This document shows positions 1 through 11,700 of a stretch of 64,000 bases of DNA, piece after piece (position 1 is the stretch's first letter; each line of letters opens with the position of its first letter). This DNA is from Brevibacillus humidisoli (GTDB lineage Bacteria > Bacillota > Bacilli > Brevibacillales > Brevibacillaceae): NCBI RefSeq assembly GCF_020923435.1, contig NZ_CP087263.1, positions 3,987,970 through 4,051,969 on the forward strand. The letters run 5' to 3'. The notes under the pieces were generated by a model that made no database searches, was not told the origin of the DNA, and saw only the letters and a list, made by a program, of their open reading frames with translations. The position numbers and the translations under genes were made by a program.

Positions 1-220
1 GCTGCAAACCTACGCCGTACTTATAGGCAATTTCTGAAAGCGTATCTCCTTTTTGCACGCTGTACGTGATTACGGTTTTCCGTTCAGCGACCGGCTGCTT
101 ATCTTCCTGAAGCGCAGAAAACGGATTGATCGCCTGTAGCAGTGTTTGCTCAATCACAGCCTGCTTTGCGTCCTCTTGACTGCTCCAAGAGGCTTCTACA
201 GCGGAGTCATGCAAATCCAT
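1..220 (-). CDS. LysM-domain protein, N-terminal part (cut by window edge)
   Basis: The minus-strand reading frame starts with ATG at 220 and runs off the window after 73 codons. An AGGGGAGGG ribosome site lies just upstream and an in-frame TAG precedes it, so the start is well placed. The last visible residues (about 48-73) read VQKGDTLSEIAYKYGVG, a clear LysM peptidoglycan-binding motif. There is no signal peptide or membrane segment in the visible part. LysM proteins next to rho in related bacilli are often cell-wall hydrolases, but no catalytic domain is visible here, so the function stays open. Confidence 0.75.
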   Translation of the reverse strand, partial: MDLHDSAVEASWSSQEDAKQAVIEQTLLQAINPFSALQEDKQPVAERKTVITYSVQKGDTLSEIAYKYGVGLQ

Positions 221-263
221 CTGATTCCCTCCCCTCTACCTTCCCTACAGATATGCGCGATGG

Positions 264-299
264 ACAAAAAAAATGACGGGAGTTTTATCTCGCCGTCAT
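264..299 (-). terminator. Intrinsic terminator of rho
   Basis: On the minus strand ATGACGG (299-293) pairs with CCGTCAT (279-273), with a few extra inner pairs, and is followed by eight T residues. The 5' arm includes the last codons and stop of rho, so the gene ends inside its own terminator. Confidence 0.8.
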
Positions 300-1610
300 A
301 GATGAGGTGCGGGACCCGCGCGCCGGTTTTGCATCCGACTGGGCATCCCCCTTGGTATCTCTACTCTCGATGGTCTGCAAAAATTCTTCATTGGTTTTGG
401 AATCAGCCAGTTTTTTCAGGAATGATTCCACGAATTCGTGACTCTCTTGCATGGTTTTGCGGATCGCCCACAGCTTTTCCAACTCTTCTTTGGTCAGCAG
501 CAGTTCTTCACGACGAGTACCGGAACGACGGATATCGATCGCCGGGAAGATGCGACGCTCGGACAATTTCCGGTCGAGATGAAGCTCCATGTTGCCGGTT
601 CCCTTAAACTCTTCGTAAATCACATCATCCATCCGCGAACCTGTCTCTACGAGGGCGGTTGCCAGAATGGTCAGGCTGCCCCCTTCTTCGATGTTGCGGG
701 CTGAGCCGAAAAAGCGCTTTGGCCGGTGAAAGGCGGCTGGGTCAATCCCACCTGACAACGTGCGTCCGCTCGGTGGAATGACCAAATTGTAAGCCCGGGC
801 CAGCCGAGTGATTGAGTCGAGTAGGATCACGACGTCTTTTTTATGCTCTACCAGACGCTTCGCCCGCTCCAAGACCAACTCTGCCACCTTGATGTGGTTT
901 TCCGGCAGTTCGTCAAACGTTGAGGCAATAACCTCTCCCTTTACCGATCGCTGCATGTCGGTTACTTCCTCTGGCCGCTCGTCGATCAACAGAACGAACA
1001 GGTGGATATCCGGATGGTTCTCGGTAATGCTGTTGGCTATCTCTTTCAACAGGACGGTCTTGCCGGCCTTGGGCGGAGCGACAACCAATCCGCGCTGTCC
1101 CAAGCCGACAGGGGTGATTAAGTCCATCAAACGTACAGAAAGCTTAGAGGGTGATGTCTCCAATACGAGTTTTTGCTGAGGATAGAGCGGTGTAAGGGCG
1201 GGGAAGTGCAGGCGTTCAGACGCCAATTCCGGGTCTTCTCCGTTGACAGCTTCCACTTGCAGCAGACCGAAATATCGCTCATTTTCTTTCGGGGGGCGTA
1301 CCTTGCCTGAGACGAGATCGCCCATCCGCAGGTCAAAGCGGCGGATTTGCGATTGGGAGATATAGATGTCTTCCGAGCTGGGCAGGTAATTGATCGGTCG
1401 CAGGAACCCGTATCCCTCCGGAAGGATCTCCAGAACTCCTTCCATGAACATCAACCCATCGCGCTCAGCTCGTGCCCGTAAAATGGCAAAGATCAATTCT
1501 TTCTTCTTCATTTGCGAGTAATGGGCGATCTGAAACTCTTTGGCCAGCTTGTATAATTCCGTCAGCTTTTTTTCTTCTAGTTCTGATAAAAGCACGTACG
1601 ATTCCACCAC
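285..1610 (-). CDS. rho: Transcription termination factor Rho
   Basis: A 441-residue protein that matches Rho over its full length. The N-terminal helical part (residues 8-50) is followed by a cold-shock-like RNA-binding domain (about 52-125, with [20 protein letters not shown]). The RecA-type ATPase follows, with Walker A PPKAGKT at 179-185 and Walker [17 protein letters not shown] near 260-275. Rho is a hexameric RNA helicase that ends untranslated transcripts. The start chosen is GTG at 1610; a second GTG five codons later is possible, because neither has a strong ribosome site. It follows glpX on the same strand by 37 bases and probably belongs to the murA-glpX-rho transcript. The C-terminal tail is charged and low in complexity. 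Confidence 0.97.
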   Translation of the reverse strand: MVESYVLLSELEEKKLTELYKLAKEFQIAHYSQMKKKELIFAILRARAERDGLMFMEGVLEILPEGYGFLRPINYLPSSEDIYISQSQIRRFDLRMGDLVSGKVRPPKENERYFGLLQVEAVNGEDPELASERLHFPALTPLYPQQKLVLETSPSKLSVRLMDLITPVGLGQRGLVVAPPKAGKTVLLKEIANSITENHPDIHLFVLLIDERPEEVTDMQRSVKGEVIASTFDELPENHIKVAELVLERAKRLVEHKKDVVILLDSITRLARAYNLVIPPSGRTLSGGIDPAAFHRPKRFFGSARNIEEGGSLTILATALVETGSRMDDVIYEEFKGTGNMELHLDRKLSERRIFPAIDIRRSGTRREELLLTKEELEKLWAIRKTMQESHEFVESFLKKLADSKTNEEFLQTIESRDTKGDAQSDAKPARGSRTSSMTAR

Positions 1611-1630
1611 GCTTTACGTCTTCTCTTCAT
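1577..1630 (-). CDS. Possible 17-codon leader ORF overlapping the rho start
   Basis: ATG at 1630 follows AAAGGAAC at a good distance and opens a 17-residue frame ([17 protein letters not shown]) that ends with TAG inside the first codons of rho, in another frame. The predicted rho GTG lacks a clear ribosome site of its own, so reading of rho may depend on this ORF. It is seen only as a frame plus ribosome site; translation is inferred. Confidence 0.3.
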   Translation of the reverse strand: MKRRRKAWWNRTCFYQN

Positions 1631-1647
1631 GTCATCTGTTCCTTTCT

Positions 1648-2610
1648 CTACAAAACTAATCGCGGCTTTCGCTCCAGGCGGTGATTGCCAGTGATAAAAC
1701 GAACGGTTCCGGTCTTGGCCCGCATCACCACGGAATGGGTGGTAGCCCGCATCCCTTGAAAACGAACCCCGCGCAGCAGTTCACCGTCCGTCACTCCCGT
1801 CGCCGCAAATATGGCGTCATCTCCCTTTACCAGGTCATCCATGTACAGCACCTGGTGGGGGTTGGAGAGGCCCATCCTCTTGCAGCGCTCCAATTCGTCG
1901 TCACTCTGCGGCAGCAGTTTTCCCTGGATTTCCCCACCGAGACACTTCAGCGCTACTGCGGCTAAAACCCCTTCTGGCGCACCGCCAGTGCCGAACAAAA
2001 TATCGACGCCGGTGTCTGGAAACGCGGTATTGATCGCTGCTGCCACATCTCCATCCGGAATCAACTTGATTCGTGCACCGGCCTGCCGGATCTCATCGAC
2101 CAACTTCTGGTGGCGATCCCGATCCAGTACGATCGCCACCAGATCACTGATATCCTTGCCGACGGCTTGTGCCACCGCCTTTAGATTATCGGCAACCGCG
2201 GCGTTTATGTCAATCTTGCCGACCGCTTTTGGTCCAACGGCAATTTTTTGCATGTACATGTCGGGCGCATGCAGCAAGTTCCCCCGATCAGCGATGGCAA
2301 TGACGGAGATCGCATTCCACGTCCCTTTGGCGACAATGTTGGTCCCCTCCAGCGGATCGACGGCGACGTCCACGTACGGCGGCACGCCCTGGCCAAGCCG
2401 TTCTCCGATGTAAAGCATCGGCGCTTCATCCATCTCCCCTTCTCCGATCACGACTACCCCGTCCATTGGGATATTTTCAAACTCTTTGCGCATCGCTGTC
2501 GTCGCTGCATCATCCGCTTCGTCTTTCCTGCCAAGCCCCATCCAACGCGCAGAGGTTAAGGCAGCGGCTTCGGTGACGCGGACCAACTCAAGCGTCAAGC
2601 TACGTTCCAT
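1648..2610 (-). CDS. glpX: Fructose-1,6-bisphosphatase class II
   Basis: A 320-residue protein typical of the GlpX family, with the metal- and substrate-binding segments [11 protein letters not shown] (about 57-67) and DPLEGTN (about 86-92). It removes the 1-phosphate from fructose 1,6-bisphosphate in gluconeogenesis, in the cytoplasm. The ATG at 2610 lies inside the last codons of murA (11-base overlap) with GAGGGGG upstream, so the two genes are translationally linked. The order murA-glpX-rho matches B. subtilis murZ-glpX-rho. Length is normal and no residue looks missing. Confidence 0.95.
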   Translation of the reverse strand: MERSLTLELVRVTEAAALTSARWMGLGRKDEADDAATTAMRKEFENIPMDGVVVIGEGEMDEAPMLYIGERLGQGVPPYVDVAVDPLEGTNIVAKGTWNAISVIAIADRGNLLHAPDMYMQKIAVGPKAVGKIDINAAVADNLKAVAQAVGKDISDLVAIVLDRDRHQKLVDEIRQAGARIKLIPDGDVAAAINTAFPDTGVDILFGTGGAPEGVLAAVALKCLGGEIQGKLLPQSDDELERCKRMGLSNPHQVLYMDDLVKGDDAIFAATGVTDGELLRGVRFQGMRATTHSVVMRAKTGTVRFITGNHRLERKPRLVL

Positions 2611-3895
2611 CTGTTAGTTCCCCCCTCATGATGTTCTCTGGCTCCATCGACTCTTTCCAGACTGTTGCTCCCAGGCTCTGCAGCTTCCCAACCAAATTCG
2701 CATAGCCTCGCTCAATGTGGTGCACCCCATCGATCTCCGTCACCCCATGGCTGATCAATCCGGCAATCACCAAAGCAATCCCGGCACGCAGGTCGGAAGC
2801 GACCACTCTGGTGCCAAACAGTCTGGAACCACCCTCGATCACGGCGGACCGCCCTTCCACTTTGATCACGGCCCCCATCCGACGCAATTCATCTACATGC
2901 CGAAAGCGGCTGCCGTAGATGTTGTCTGTAATGATGCTGGGACCATCAACCTGCGTCAGCAGGGTAGTCATCGGCTGCTGCAGATCAGTGGGAAATCCGG
3001 GATACGGCGCTGTTTTGACGTCTACCGGGCGATAGTGGTCCTGCCCGATCACGCGGATGCTGTCGTCTTCTTCTGACACCACGACCCCAATCTCCCGCAG
3101 TTTGGCCGATACTGACTCCAGATGTTTAGGAATCACGTTTTCAATCGTCACATCTGCACGTGCAGCAGCGGCCAGAATCATGTAACTCCCCGCTTCAATC
3201 CGGTCAGGGATAATCGTATGGCGACAGCCTCTCAGGTGGTCCGTACCCTCGATGCGGATCACATCGGTACCAGCTCCTTTTATATTTGCACCCATGTTGT
3301 TCAAAAGTGTCGCCACGTCGACGATTTCCGGTTCACGGGCAGCGTTTTCAATCACGGTCACTCCCTCTGCGCGGGCAGCGGCCAGCATGATGTTGATGGT
3401 GGCACCGACGCTGACCAGATCGAGGTAAATCCGCGCTCCACGGAGGCGTTCCGCTTTCATGCTCATCACGCCGTTTTTGTTTTCAACACGGGCACCCAAG
3501 GCTTGGAATCCTTTGATATGTAAATCGACCGGACGCGGTCCCAAATCACAGCCACCCGGCAGTCCGACACTTACCTCTCCGTACTTTCCAAGCAGAGCTC
3601 CCCATAAATAATATGAGGCTCTCAGTTTTTTTACGCGTCCGTTGGGCATCGTCATCGGCCGCAAAGATCTGCCATCGATTTCAATCCAGTCATCTTCGAG
3701 GAGCAGGTCGGCTCCCATCTCGCGCAGGATGTCCGTGTAAATCTCTACGTCCTGAATCCGGGGCAGGTTTTCAATCACGACCGGACCATCGGCCAGCAAC
3801 GCGGCTGGGATCAAAGCAACCGCGCTGTTTTTCGCTCCGCTTATTTCTATTTTTCCCGCGAGCGGCTTTCCTCCTTCAATGAACAGTTTTCCCAT
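2600..3895 (-). CDS. murA: UDP-N-acetylglucosamine 1-carboxyvinyltransferase (MurA, MurZ-type paralog)
   Basis: This 431-residue EPSP-synthase-fold enzyme makes the first committed step of peptidoglycan synthesis, moving enolpyruvate from PEP to UDP-GlcNAc. Lys22 in SGAKNSAVA and the active-site Cys116 in [10 protein letters not shown] are present, so fosfomycin sensitivity would be expected from family knowledge. Firmicutes usually carry two copies; the position beside rho, glpX and the transaldolase-like gene marks this as the MurZ (MurAB) copy. A GAGGAGAG ribosome site precedes ATG 3895. A terminator lies between this gene and fsa upstream. Confidence 0.96.
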   Translation of the reverse strand: MGKLFIEGGKPLAGKIEISGAKNSAVALIPAALLADGPVVIENLPRIQDVEIYTDILREMGADLLLEDDWIEIDGRSLRPMTMPNGRVKKLRASYYLWGALLGKYGEVSVGLPGGCDLGPRPVDLHIKGFQALGARVENKNGVMSMKAERLRGARIYLDLVSVGATINIMLAAARAEGVTVIENAAREPEIVDVATLLNNMGANIKGAGTDVIRIEGTDHLRGCRHTIIPDRIEAGSYMILAAAARADVTIENVIPKHLESVSAKLREIGVVVSEEDDSIRVIGQDHYRPVDVKTAPYPGFPTDLQQPMTTLLTQVDGPSIITDNIYGSRFRHVDELRRMGAVIKVEGRSAVIEGGSRLFGTRVVASDLRAGIALVIAGLISHGVTEIDGVHHIERGYANLVGKLQSLGATVWKESMEPENIMRGELTDGT

Positions 3896-3939
3896 TTTTC
3901 GCTCTCCTCAGGCATATCTTTCTGATTATTGGTTCGTTT

Positions 3940-3976
3940 TCTTGAAAGAAGCACCTTCTCCTCCGGAAAAGGTGCT
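3940..3976 (-). terminator. Terminator between fsa and murA
   Basis: Arms at 3976-3965 and 3961-3950 form a 12-bp stem with one G-T pair and a 3-base loop. TTCTTTC follows on the minus strand. It should end the fba-fsa transcript before murA. Confidence 0.8.
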
Positions 3977-3993
3977 CCTTATGACCGTCATCG

Positions 3994-4638
3994 TTACTTT
4001 TGCATCTTGGCCCAGTCAGCCAGAAACTTCTGCAGACCGCTATCCGTGAGCGGATGTTGAATGATCTGCTGAAACACTTTATACGGGATCGTGGCGATAT
4101 GGGCACCTTGACGGGCCGCTTCCGTAACATGCAGCGGATGACGGATACTGGCCGCGATGATTTCCGTGTCGATATCGTGAATGGCAAAGATATCAGCCAC
4201 TTGATTGATCAACTGCATCCCGTCATAGCCAATATCGTCGAGACGTCCGAGAAACGGCGACACGTAAGTCGCTCCCGCACGGGCCGCCATCAATGCCTGA
4301 TTGGCGTTGAAGATCAGCGTAACATTGGTTTTGATTTTGCGCTTGGCAAAGACTTTGACAGCTTTTAACCCCTCAGCCGTCATCGGCACCTTGATGACGA
4401 TGTTTTTGGAGAGGGCTGCCAACTTCTCGCCTTCTTCAATCATGCCTTTGGCTTCCGTGCTGATCACTTCGGCACTGATTGGTCCATCGACAATGTCAAT
4501 AATCTCCTTCAAGGCTTCGACGAAATCGCGCCCTTCCTTGGCCACCAGCGACGGATTGGTTGTCACACCGGCCAATACACCCCATTCGTGGATGTCACGA
4601 ATCTCGTCGACGTTTGCTGTATCGATAAAAAATCGCAT
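3994..4638 (-). CDS. fsa: Transaldolase-like fructose-6-phosphate aldolase
   Basis: A 214-residue protein of the short transaldolase family (TalC/FSA, B. subtilis YwjH type). The N-terminus [14 protein letters not shown], the motif GVTTNPSL (24-31) and the Schiff-base lysine K83 in IVIKVPMT are all present. Family members either act as transaldolase in the pentose phosphate pathway or split fructose 6-phosphate; sequence alone does not settle which. GGGAGG precedes ATG 4638. It lies 15 bases downstream of fba on the same strand. Confidence 0.93.
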   Translation of the reverse strand: MRFFIDTANVDEIRDIHEWGVLAGVTTNPSLVAKEGRDFVEALKEIIDIVDGPISAEVISTEAKGMIEEGEKLAALSKNIVIKVPMTAEGLKAVKVFAKRKIKTNVTLIFNANQALMAARAGATYVSPFLGRLDDIGYDGMQLINQVADIFAIHDIDTEIIAASIRHPLHVTEAARQGAHIATIPYKVFQQIIQHPLTDSGLQKFLADWAKMQK

Positions 4639-4653
4639 AAGCTACCTCCCGAG

Positions 4654-5508
4654 TTATACCCTGTTGCTGCTTCCAAACAAGCGCATCTTTTCTTTTACGA
4701 CTTCCTTGATCGCTTCGCGAGCCGGCCCCAGGTACTTGCGAGGGTCGATTTCGTTCGGTTTATCGGCCAGGACCTTGCGAATGGTCTCTGTGCAGGCTAC
4801 CTGGTTTTCTGTATTCACATTGATTTTGCCAACGCCGAGACTGATCGATTTTTTGATCGCCTCGTCAGGTACGCCAGAGCCACCGTGCAGCACAATCGGC
4901 GCCCCGATGTTCTTGGCCACTTCTTCAATGATGTCAAAGTGGATTTTCGGCTCGCCTTTGTACATGCCGTGAGCGGTACCTACGGCAATCGCCACATAGT
5001 CTACCTTGGTCTCTTCCCAGAAGCGAATCGCTTCTTCTGGCTTGGCCAAAGCCGCATCAGCTTCGTCCACCGCGAGGTCATCCTCTACGCCGCCAATCGT
5101 ACCCAGTTCCCCTTCTACGGAAACGCCTACCGCATGTGCTGCCTCCACGACCTGCTTGGTCAGGCGGATGTTCTCTTCAAACGGGTAGTGAGAACCGTCA
5201 AACATGACAGAAGAAAAACCTGCACGAATGCACTTCATCACCACTTCAAAGCTGCTCCCGTGATCCAGATGAAGGGCAATCGGAACACCTGCACGCTCTG
5301 CAGCTGCCTTTGCCATGGCGACAGTAAAATCAAGGCCCATATAGCGCATGGCTCCTTCAGAGACACCGAAAATAACGGGTGACTTCTCTTCCATCGCCGC
5401 TTCCGTAATCGCCTGTGTAAACTCAAGGTTATTCAGGTTGAACTGACCGACAGCATATCTCTGCTTCCTGCTATCTTCTATAAATGCGGTCATTGGTACC
5501 AATGGCAT
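4654..5508 (-). CDS. fba: Class II fructose-1,6-bisphosphate aldolase
   Basis: A 284-residue zinc-dependent aldolase of glycolysis and gluconeogenesis. Asp82-His83 in HLDHGSS, the EGELG metal-site segment near residue 130 and LHGGSG near 208 are typical of the class II catalytic and phosphate-binding sites. GGAGGAGG lies 12 bases upstream of ATG 5508. It leads the fba-fsa pair and has a good promoter upstream, so this pair can be transcribed separately from spo0F. Confidence 0.96.
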   Translation of the reverse strand: MPLVPMTAFIEDSRKQRYAVGQFNLNNLEFTQAITEAAMEEKSPVIFGVSEGAMRYMGLDFTVAMAKAAAERAGVPIALHLDHGSSFEVVMKCIRAGFSSVMFDGSHYPFEENIRLTKQVVEAAHAVGVSVEGELGTIGGVEDDLAVDEADAALAKPEEAIRFWEETKVDYVAIAVGTAHGMYKGEPKIHFDIIEEVAKNIGAPIVLHGGSGVPDEAIKKSISLGVGKINVNTENQVACTETIRKVLADKPNEIDPRKYLGPAREAIKEVVKEKMRLFGSSNRV

Positions 5509-5551
5509 AACAGTATGATTCCTCCTCCAGTGGTGATCATTAACTCGGCTT

Positions 5552-5580
5552 ATTATACCACATGTATGTAGTTCTTAACA
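5552..5580 (-). promoter_or_regulatory. Sigma-A promoter of fba
   Basis: TATAAT (5557-5552) with the extended TGG just upstream is a perfect -10 element. A weak -35 (TGTTAA, 5580-5575) stands 17 bases away. It lies 44 bases before the fba start. Confidence 0.7.
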
Positions 5581-5590
5581 GAGTCGCACG

Positions 5591-5959
5591 TCAACAAACC
5601 AACTGCTGATTAACGGCATGTCGCAGTTCATCGATGTCGAATGGTTTGGTAAAGTGGGTTAAAGCCCCAAGCTCCGTCGCTTCCTTAATCATATCCAATT
5701 CGCCATAAGCCGTCATCATGATCACTTTGATATCCTTGTCAATCGTTTTGATGTGTTTGAGGATCTCAATACCGTCCATACCGGGAATTTTCATATCCAG
5801 AATGACGAGATGCGGTGATTCTTTTTGCACAATTTCTAAGGCTTGCTTGCCATTTGCTGCCTGAAACGTGGAGTATCCTTCCTTGCCCAAAACCTCATAC
5901 AACAGAATGCGGATGCCGTATTGATCGTCAACCACTAAGATTTTCTTCTGCTGCTGCAT
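5591..5959 (-). CDS. spo0F: Sporulation phosphorelay response regulator Spo0F
   Basis: A 122-residue single receiver domain with no output domain. The acidic pocket D11-D12, the phosphorylated D55 in [11 protein letters not shown]83 and K105 in FTKPF are all present. Spo0F passes phosphate from the sporulation kinases to Spo0B and on to Spo0A. The match in length and residues, the position between fba and pyrG, and a sigma-H promoter 47 bases upstream make the call firm. GGAGGG precedes ATG 5959. The ywjG gene found between spo0F and pyrG in B. subtilis is absent. Confidence 0.95.
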   Translation of the reverse strand: MQQQKKILVVDDQYGIRILLYEVLGKEGYSTFQAANGKQALEIVQKESPHLVILDMKIPGMDGIEILKHIKTIDKDIKVIMMTAYGELDMIKEATELGALTHFTKPFDIDELRHAVNQQLVC

Positions 5960-6005
5960 CTGTCTTTCCCTCCTGACCTTTTCGTCCTCAACATGATAGT
6001 TTTGA

Positions 6006-6034
6006 AAATTCGCTAATCATATGGAAAATCCTGC
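6006..6034 (-). promoter_or_regulatory. Sigma-H promoter of spo0F
   Basis: On the minus strand GCAGGATTT (6034-6026), 11 bases, then AGCGAATTT (6014-6006) match the sigma-H consensus RnAGGAwww-N11/12-RnnGAATww at every fixed base. It lies 47 bases upstream of spo0F, which is sigma-H dependent in B. subtilis. Confidence 0.8.
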
Positions 6035-6061
6035 TGGAAAAACAGAAAGAGTTACTGGCAA

Positions 6062-6093
6062 TAAAAAAAGTGGATACCCATCGGGTACCCACT
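6062..6093 (-). terminator. Intrinsic terminator of pyrG
   Basis: Minus-strand arms AGTGGGTACCC (6093-6083) and GGGTATCCACT (6079-6069) pair over 11 bp with one G-T, a 3-base loop and a run of seven T. Confidence 0.9.
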
Positions 6094-6155
6094 CTCTCAT
6101 CCATCACAGAGGTGAAAAGGGAACGAAATGCAGTCCAAGTCCGCCATCCGTCACA

Positions 6156-7811
<1,656 letters not shown>

Positions 7812-7852
7812 TTAGCAGCCAATATATTCATTCCGGTGAGGATGGCTTCCCT

Positions 7853-7912
7853 AAAAAAGAAAAAAAACAAAAGCGTGACCTATCCCGCCAAGCAGGTAGG
7901 GGCACTTTTGTT
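7853..7912 (-). promoter_or_regulatory. pyrG leader attenuator (terminator with C-rich 5' arm)
   Basis: The minus strand has AACAAAAG (7912-7905) pairing with CTTTTGTT (7873-7866), an inner imperfect stem with GCCCCTACC on the 5' side and GGGATAGG on the 3' side, and a long T-rich tract (7867-7853). In B. subtilis pyrG, extra G residues added at the RNA 5' end when CTP is low pair with a C-rich arm and block the terminator. The same parts are visible here; function is inferred. It may also end rpoE transcripts. Confidence 0.75.
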
Positions 7913-7949
7913 TTATAGCTTTTCCTAATATGGTATCTCTTCATGTGAA

Positions 7950-7990
7950 GCCCAAGGAGTATTTTATACTGTTTTTAACGAGGAAGTCAA
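7950..7990 (-). promoter_or_regulatory. pyrG promoter with GGGC start
   Basis: TTGACT (7990-7985) and TATAAAAT (7968-7961) form a sigma-A promoter. The -10 may be read as TATAAA (16-base spacer) or TAAAAT (18). The first transcribed bases would be GGGC (7953-7950), the sequence at which CTP-starved polymerase slips in B. subtilis. Confidence 0.75.
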
Positions 7991-7994
7991 CCCG

Positions 7995-8543
7995 TCAAAA
8001 GTCGTCTTTATCCTCGTCCGTTTCGTTTGTCTCTTCATCGCTTATCTCGTCTTCATCTTCAAACATTTCCTCATCGTCTTCGATAAGCTCTTCGTCTTCA
8101 TCAAGAGCTTCGTCATCCAGATCCTCGTCATCTTCATCGAAATCCTCATCATCGAGTATCTCGATGTCGTCATCTTCGTCAAACTCTTCTACGAGGTCAT
8201 CTTCTGTATCCTCTTCAAAATCAAAATCGTCGTCAATCGCCGCTTTTTTCTTCTTCCCGCTCTCATGCGTCTCCTCGACGGTCTCCATCGGGTACCAGCG
8301 CTTCAGCCCCCAGGTGTTCTCGCCAAGGCAGACGAAGCGGCCGTCGATGTTTACCTCAGTGTAGATCTGGGCGATCATCGCCATCATTTCATCTTCTGTC
8401 ATGTTCCGCAGCGCAGCGATTTGCTTCATCAAATCACGGAAGTTTTGCGGATGATTGGTCTCTTTCAAGATCTCAAAAGCAATGTCGACCATCGCCATTT
8501 CGTTCAGTCTTTCCGGTTCGATATGTTGAAGTAATTGACTCAA
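7995..8543 (-). CDS. rpoE: RNA polymerase delta subunit
   Basis: The delta subunit has a folded N-terminal domain and an acidic disordered tail. Residues up to about 90 match the HARE-HTH fold (NIDGRFVCLGENTWGLKRWYP); from about 105 to the end the protein is almost all Asp and Glu. It speeds release and recycling of RNA polymerase in Firmicutes. Frames extend to TTG 8567, but TTG 8543 is preferred because AAAGGA stands 10 bases upstream and the protein then starts like its relatives (MSQLLQHIEPERLNEMAMVD). That gives 182 residues. Confidence 0.93.
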   Translation of the reverse strand: MSQLLQHIEPERLNEMAMVDIAFEILKETNHPQNFRDLMKQIAALRNMTEDEMMAMIAQIYTEVNIDGRFVCLGENTWGLKRWYPMETVEETHESGKKKKAAIDDDFDFEEDTEDDLVEEFDEDDDIEILDDEDFDEDDEDLDDEALDEDEELIEDDEEMFEDEDEISDEETNETDEDKDDF

Positions 8544-8662
8544 CCCGGGCACGTCCTTTCCCAACAATAACTTGGCTATTTTACAGTATTCCTTATTTTA
8601 CTGGAAAATGCAAGCGATGCAAGAGTGCGGCGCTATGGATGTTCTTCATGGTGAATAGGAAC

Positions 8663-8694
8663 AGCCGTCCCAACCAAACTGGCTTGGAACGGCT
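8663..8694. terminator. Hairpin after icmF, possible weak terminator
   Basis: Arms at 8663-8673 and 8684-8694 pair over 11 bp with one G-T. Neither side has a T run, so it may be a weak or Rho-assisted end of icmF. The rest of 8568-8767 shows no gene. Confidence 0.45.
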
Positions 8695-8767
8695 TGTGGG
8701 ATCGTCAGATGTCATCTCTGCTCGCGTACACGCCACCTACACTTCACGCACACTCATTGATAGGCTG

Positions 8768-11700
8768 CTACATGTTGCGGCGATACTGACCACCGACCTC
8801 ATATAAAGCCCGGCTGATCTGCCCCAGTGAGGCAACCTTCACGGTCTCCATCAATTCGGCAAAGATATTGCCGCCGGTAACAGCCACCTCCTGCAGCCGC
8901 CGCAGCGCCTGCTCCGCCTGCTCGCGGTTGCGCTCCTGGAACGCACGGAGATTGCGGATCTGCTGTTCTTTTTCCTCTTCCGAAGCGCGAGCCAGTTCGA
9001 TATCGTAGTCTTCTTCGGAAGCATCGGGATTCAGGAACGTGTTTACCCCGATGATCGGCAGTTCGCCGCTGTGTTTTTTCATCTCATAGTACATCGACTC
9101 GTCCTGAATCTTGCCGCGCTGGTATTGCGTCTCCATCGCGCCCAATACACCTCCGCGGATGTTGAGCCGCTCGAATTCCATCAGCACGGCTTCTTCCACC
9201 AGATCAGTCAGTTCTTCGATGATGAACGATCCCTGCAGCGGGTTTTCGTTCTTGGCGAGACCAAACTCCTTGTTGATGATCATCTGGATCGCCATCGCCC
9301 GGCGAACCGATTGCTCGGTCGGAGTGGTGATCGCTTCATCGTAGGCATTGGTGTGCAGCGAGTTGCAGTTGTCGTAGATTGCGATCAAGGCCTGCAGCGT
9401 CGTGCGAATATCGTTGAAGTCCATCTCCTGCGCGTGCAGCGAGCGGCCCGACGTCTGGATGTGGTACTTCAGCTTCTGGCTGCGCTCATTGCCGTTGTAG
9501 CGGTACTTCATCGCCGTAGCCCAGATCCGCCTAGCTACCCGGCCAATCACCGTATACTCGGGGTCAAGGCCATTGGAGAAAAAGAAGGATAGATTGGGAG
9601 CAAAGTCGTCGATCTTCATGCCGCGGCTCAGATAGTACTCTACATAGGTAAAGCCGTTGGCCAGCGTAAAGGCCAATTGCGTGATCGGGTTGGCTCCTGC
9701 CTCGGCGATGTGATAGCCAGAAATCGAGACAGAATAGTAGTTGCGTACGTTATGATCGATAAAGTACTGCTGGATATCGCCCATCATCCGCAGCGCAAAC
9801 TCTGTCGAAAAGATGCAGGTGTTTTGCCCCTGATCTTCCTTGAGAATGTCGGCCTGAACGGTGCCGCGTACGGTAGACAAGGTATACGCCTTAATCTGCT
9901 CGTATTCCTCTTCGTTCGGCTGCCGCCCCTCCCGCTGCACGAACTGCTCCAGCTGCTGCTCGATCGCCGCATTTAAAAACATCGCCAGAATCATCGGGGC
10001 CGGACCATTGATCGTCATCGAGACAGATGTGCTCGGCGCGCACAAGTCAAACCCGGCGTACAGCTTTTTCATGTCATCCAGTGTACAGATGCTGACACCG
10101 CTGTTGCCCACTTTGCCGTAGATATCTGGGCGGTAATCGGGATCTTCCCCGTACAGGGTAACACTGTCGAATGCCGTGCTGAGCCGTTTGGCCTCGTCGT
10201 TTTGCGATAGGTAATGGAACCGGCGGTTGGTTCTCTCCGGCGTGCCCTCTCCGGCAAACTGACGGCGCGGCTCCTCTCCCTCACGCTTAAAAGGAAAGAC
10301 ACCGGCAGTAAAAGGGAACCGACCAGGGACGTTTTCTTTGAGCGACCATTTCAGGATTTCTCCCCAATCCGCAAAATCAGGCAGACATACCTTGGGGATC
10401 CGCGTACCGGCCAATGATTGGTTGTATAGCTTGGTCACGATCTCCTTGTCGCGGATTTTGGTCACAAACTGGTCCTGCTGATACGCTTTTTTCAACTCTG
10501 GCCAGTTGTCGAGCAGCTTGCGGCATTCCGGGTCCAGCTTCTCTTGGAAATGAGTGATTTGCCGCTCCAGCACGGCGGCCACTTCTTTTGCCGCAGGATC
10601 GCCAGAAGCCAACACAGTTTCCTTAGCCCCATGCAGTTGAAACAGCTTGCGGGCGATCTGTGATTGTTCCTCGGCATATGTGCGATACCAGCGTACCGTG
10701 TTGGCGATCTCCTGCAGATAGGTACTTCTATCGGCCGGAATCAGCGACTGTTTCTGGATCGCCACCGGGGTTGGGTCGAGATGCTCAACCGACCAGTCGA
10801 CACCCGTCTTCTGAACGAGCGCTCGCATGGCAGCCGCAAAAAGAACAGTTGTGCCTGGGTCGTTAAACTGGCTGGCCATCGTCCCGTAGACGGGGATCTT
10901 CTCGTCAGGCAGGTCAAAGGCATTGTGGTTGCGACGGTACTGCTTGCGTACTTCTCGCAGCGCATCTTCGGAGCCTTTGCGGTCAAACTTATTGATCGCA
11001 ACGATGTCGGCAAAGTCCAGCATGTCGATCTTTTCCAACTGCGTCGGTGCACCAAACTCACTGGTCATGACGTATAGGGAGACGTCACATACGTCAGCTA
11101 CCTGTGCATCACCCTGGCCGATCCCGCTCGTCTCCACAATCACCAGGTCAAAGGCAGCCCCCTTCACGACCCTGAGGGCATCGTGGATCGCCGCGGACAG
11201 CTCCGACCCCGACTTGCGTGTGGCCAGACTGCGCATGTAGACACGCGGCGTCTGGTTCGCATTCATCCGGATGCGGTCCCCAAGCAGAGCGCCGCCCGTT
11301 TTTTGCTTGGAAGGATCGATCGAAAGAATCGCGACCGTCTTCTCCGCATACGTGTTGAGAAAACGGCGAACCAGTTCGTCAGTCAGCGAGCTTTTCCCTG
11401 CACCACCAGTACCGGTAATACCTAGTACGGGAATCGCTGTTTCCGGTCGTGGCAGTTGCTCTGCGACAGGGGCGAACACCTCAGGCTGCTGTACCGCGTA
11501 CTCCGCCAGTGAGATCAGCCGGGCAACCGCTTGGTGGTTCTGTTCCACAAGTGCGGTCAGCTCGTTTTCCACCTGCCTGACAGTAGGGAAATCACACTCG
11601 CGCAGCATCAGGTTAATCATGCCCTGCAACCCGAGAGTCCGACCATCATCCGGCGAGAAAATTTTGCAAACGCCGTACGCTTCCAGTTCCCGAATCTCCT

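Noticed and set aside
7930-8364. Plus-strand Ser-rich frame of 144 codons
   Set aside because: It is the complement of the Asp/Glu tail of rpoE, which reads as Ser runs on the other strand.
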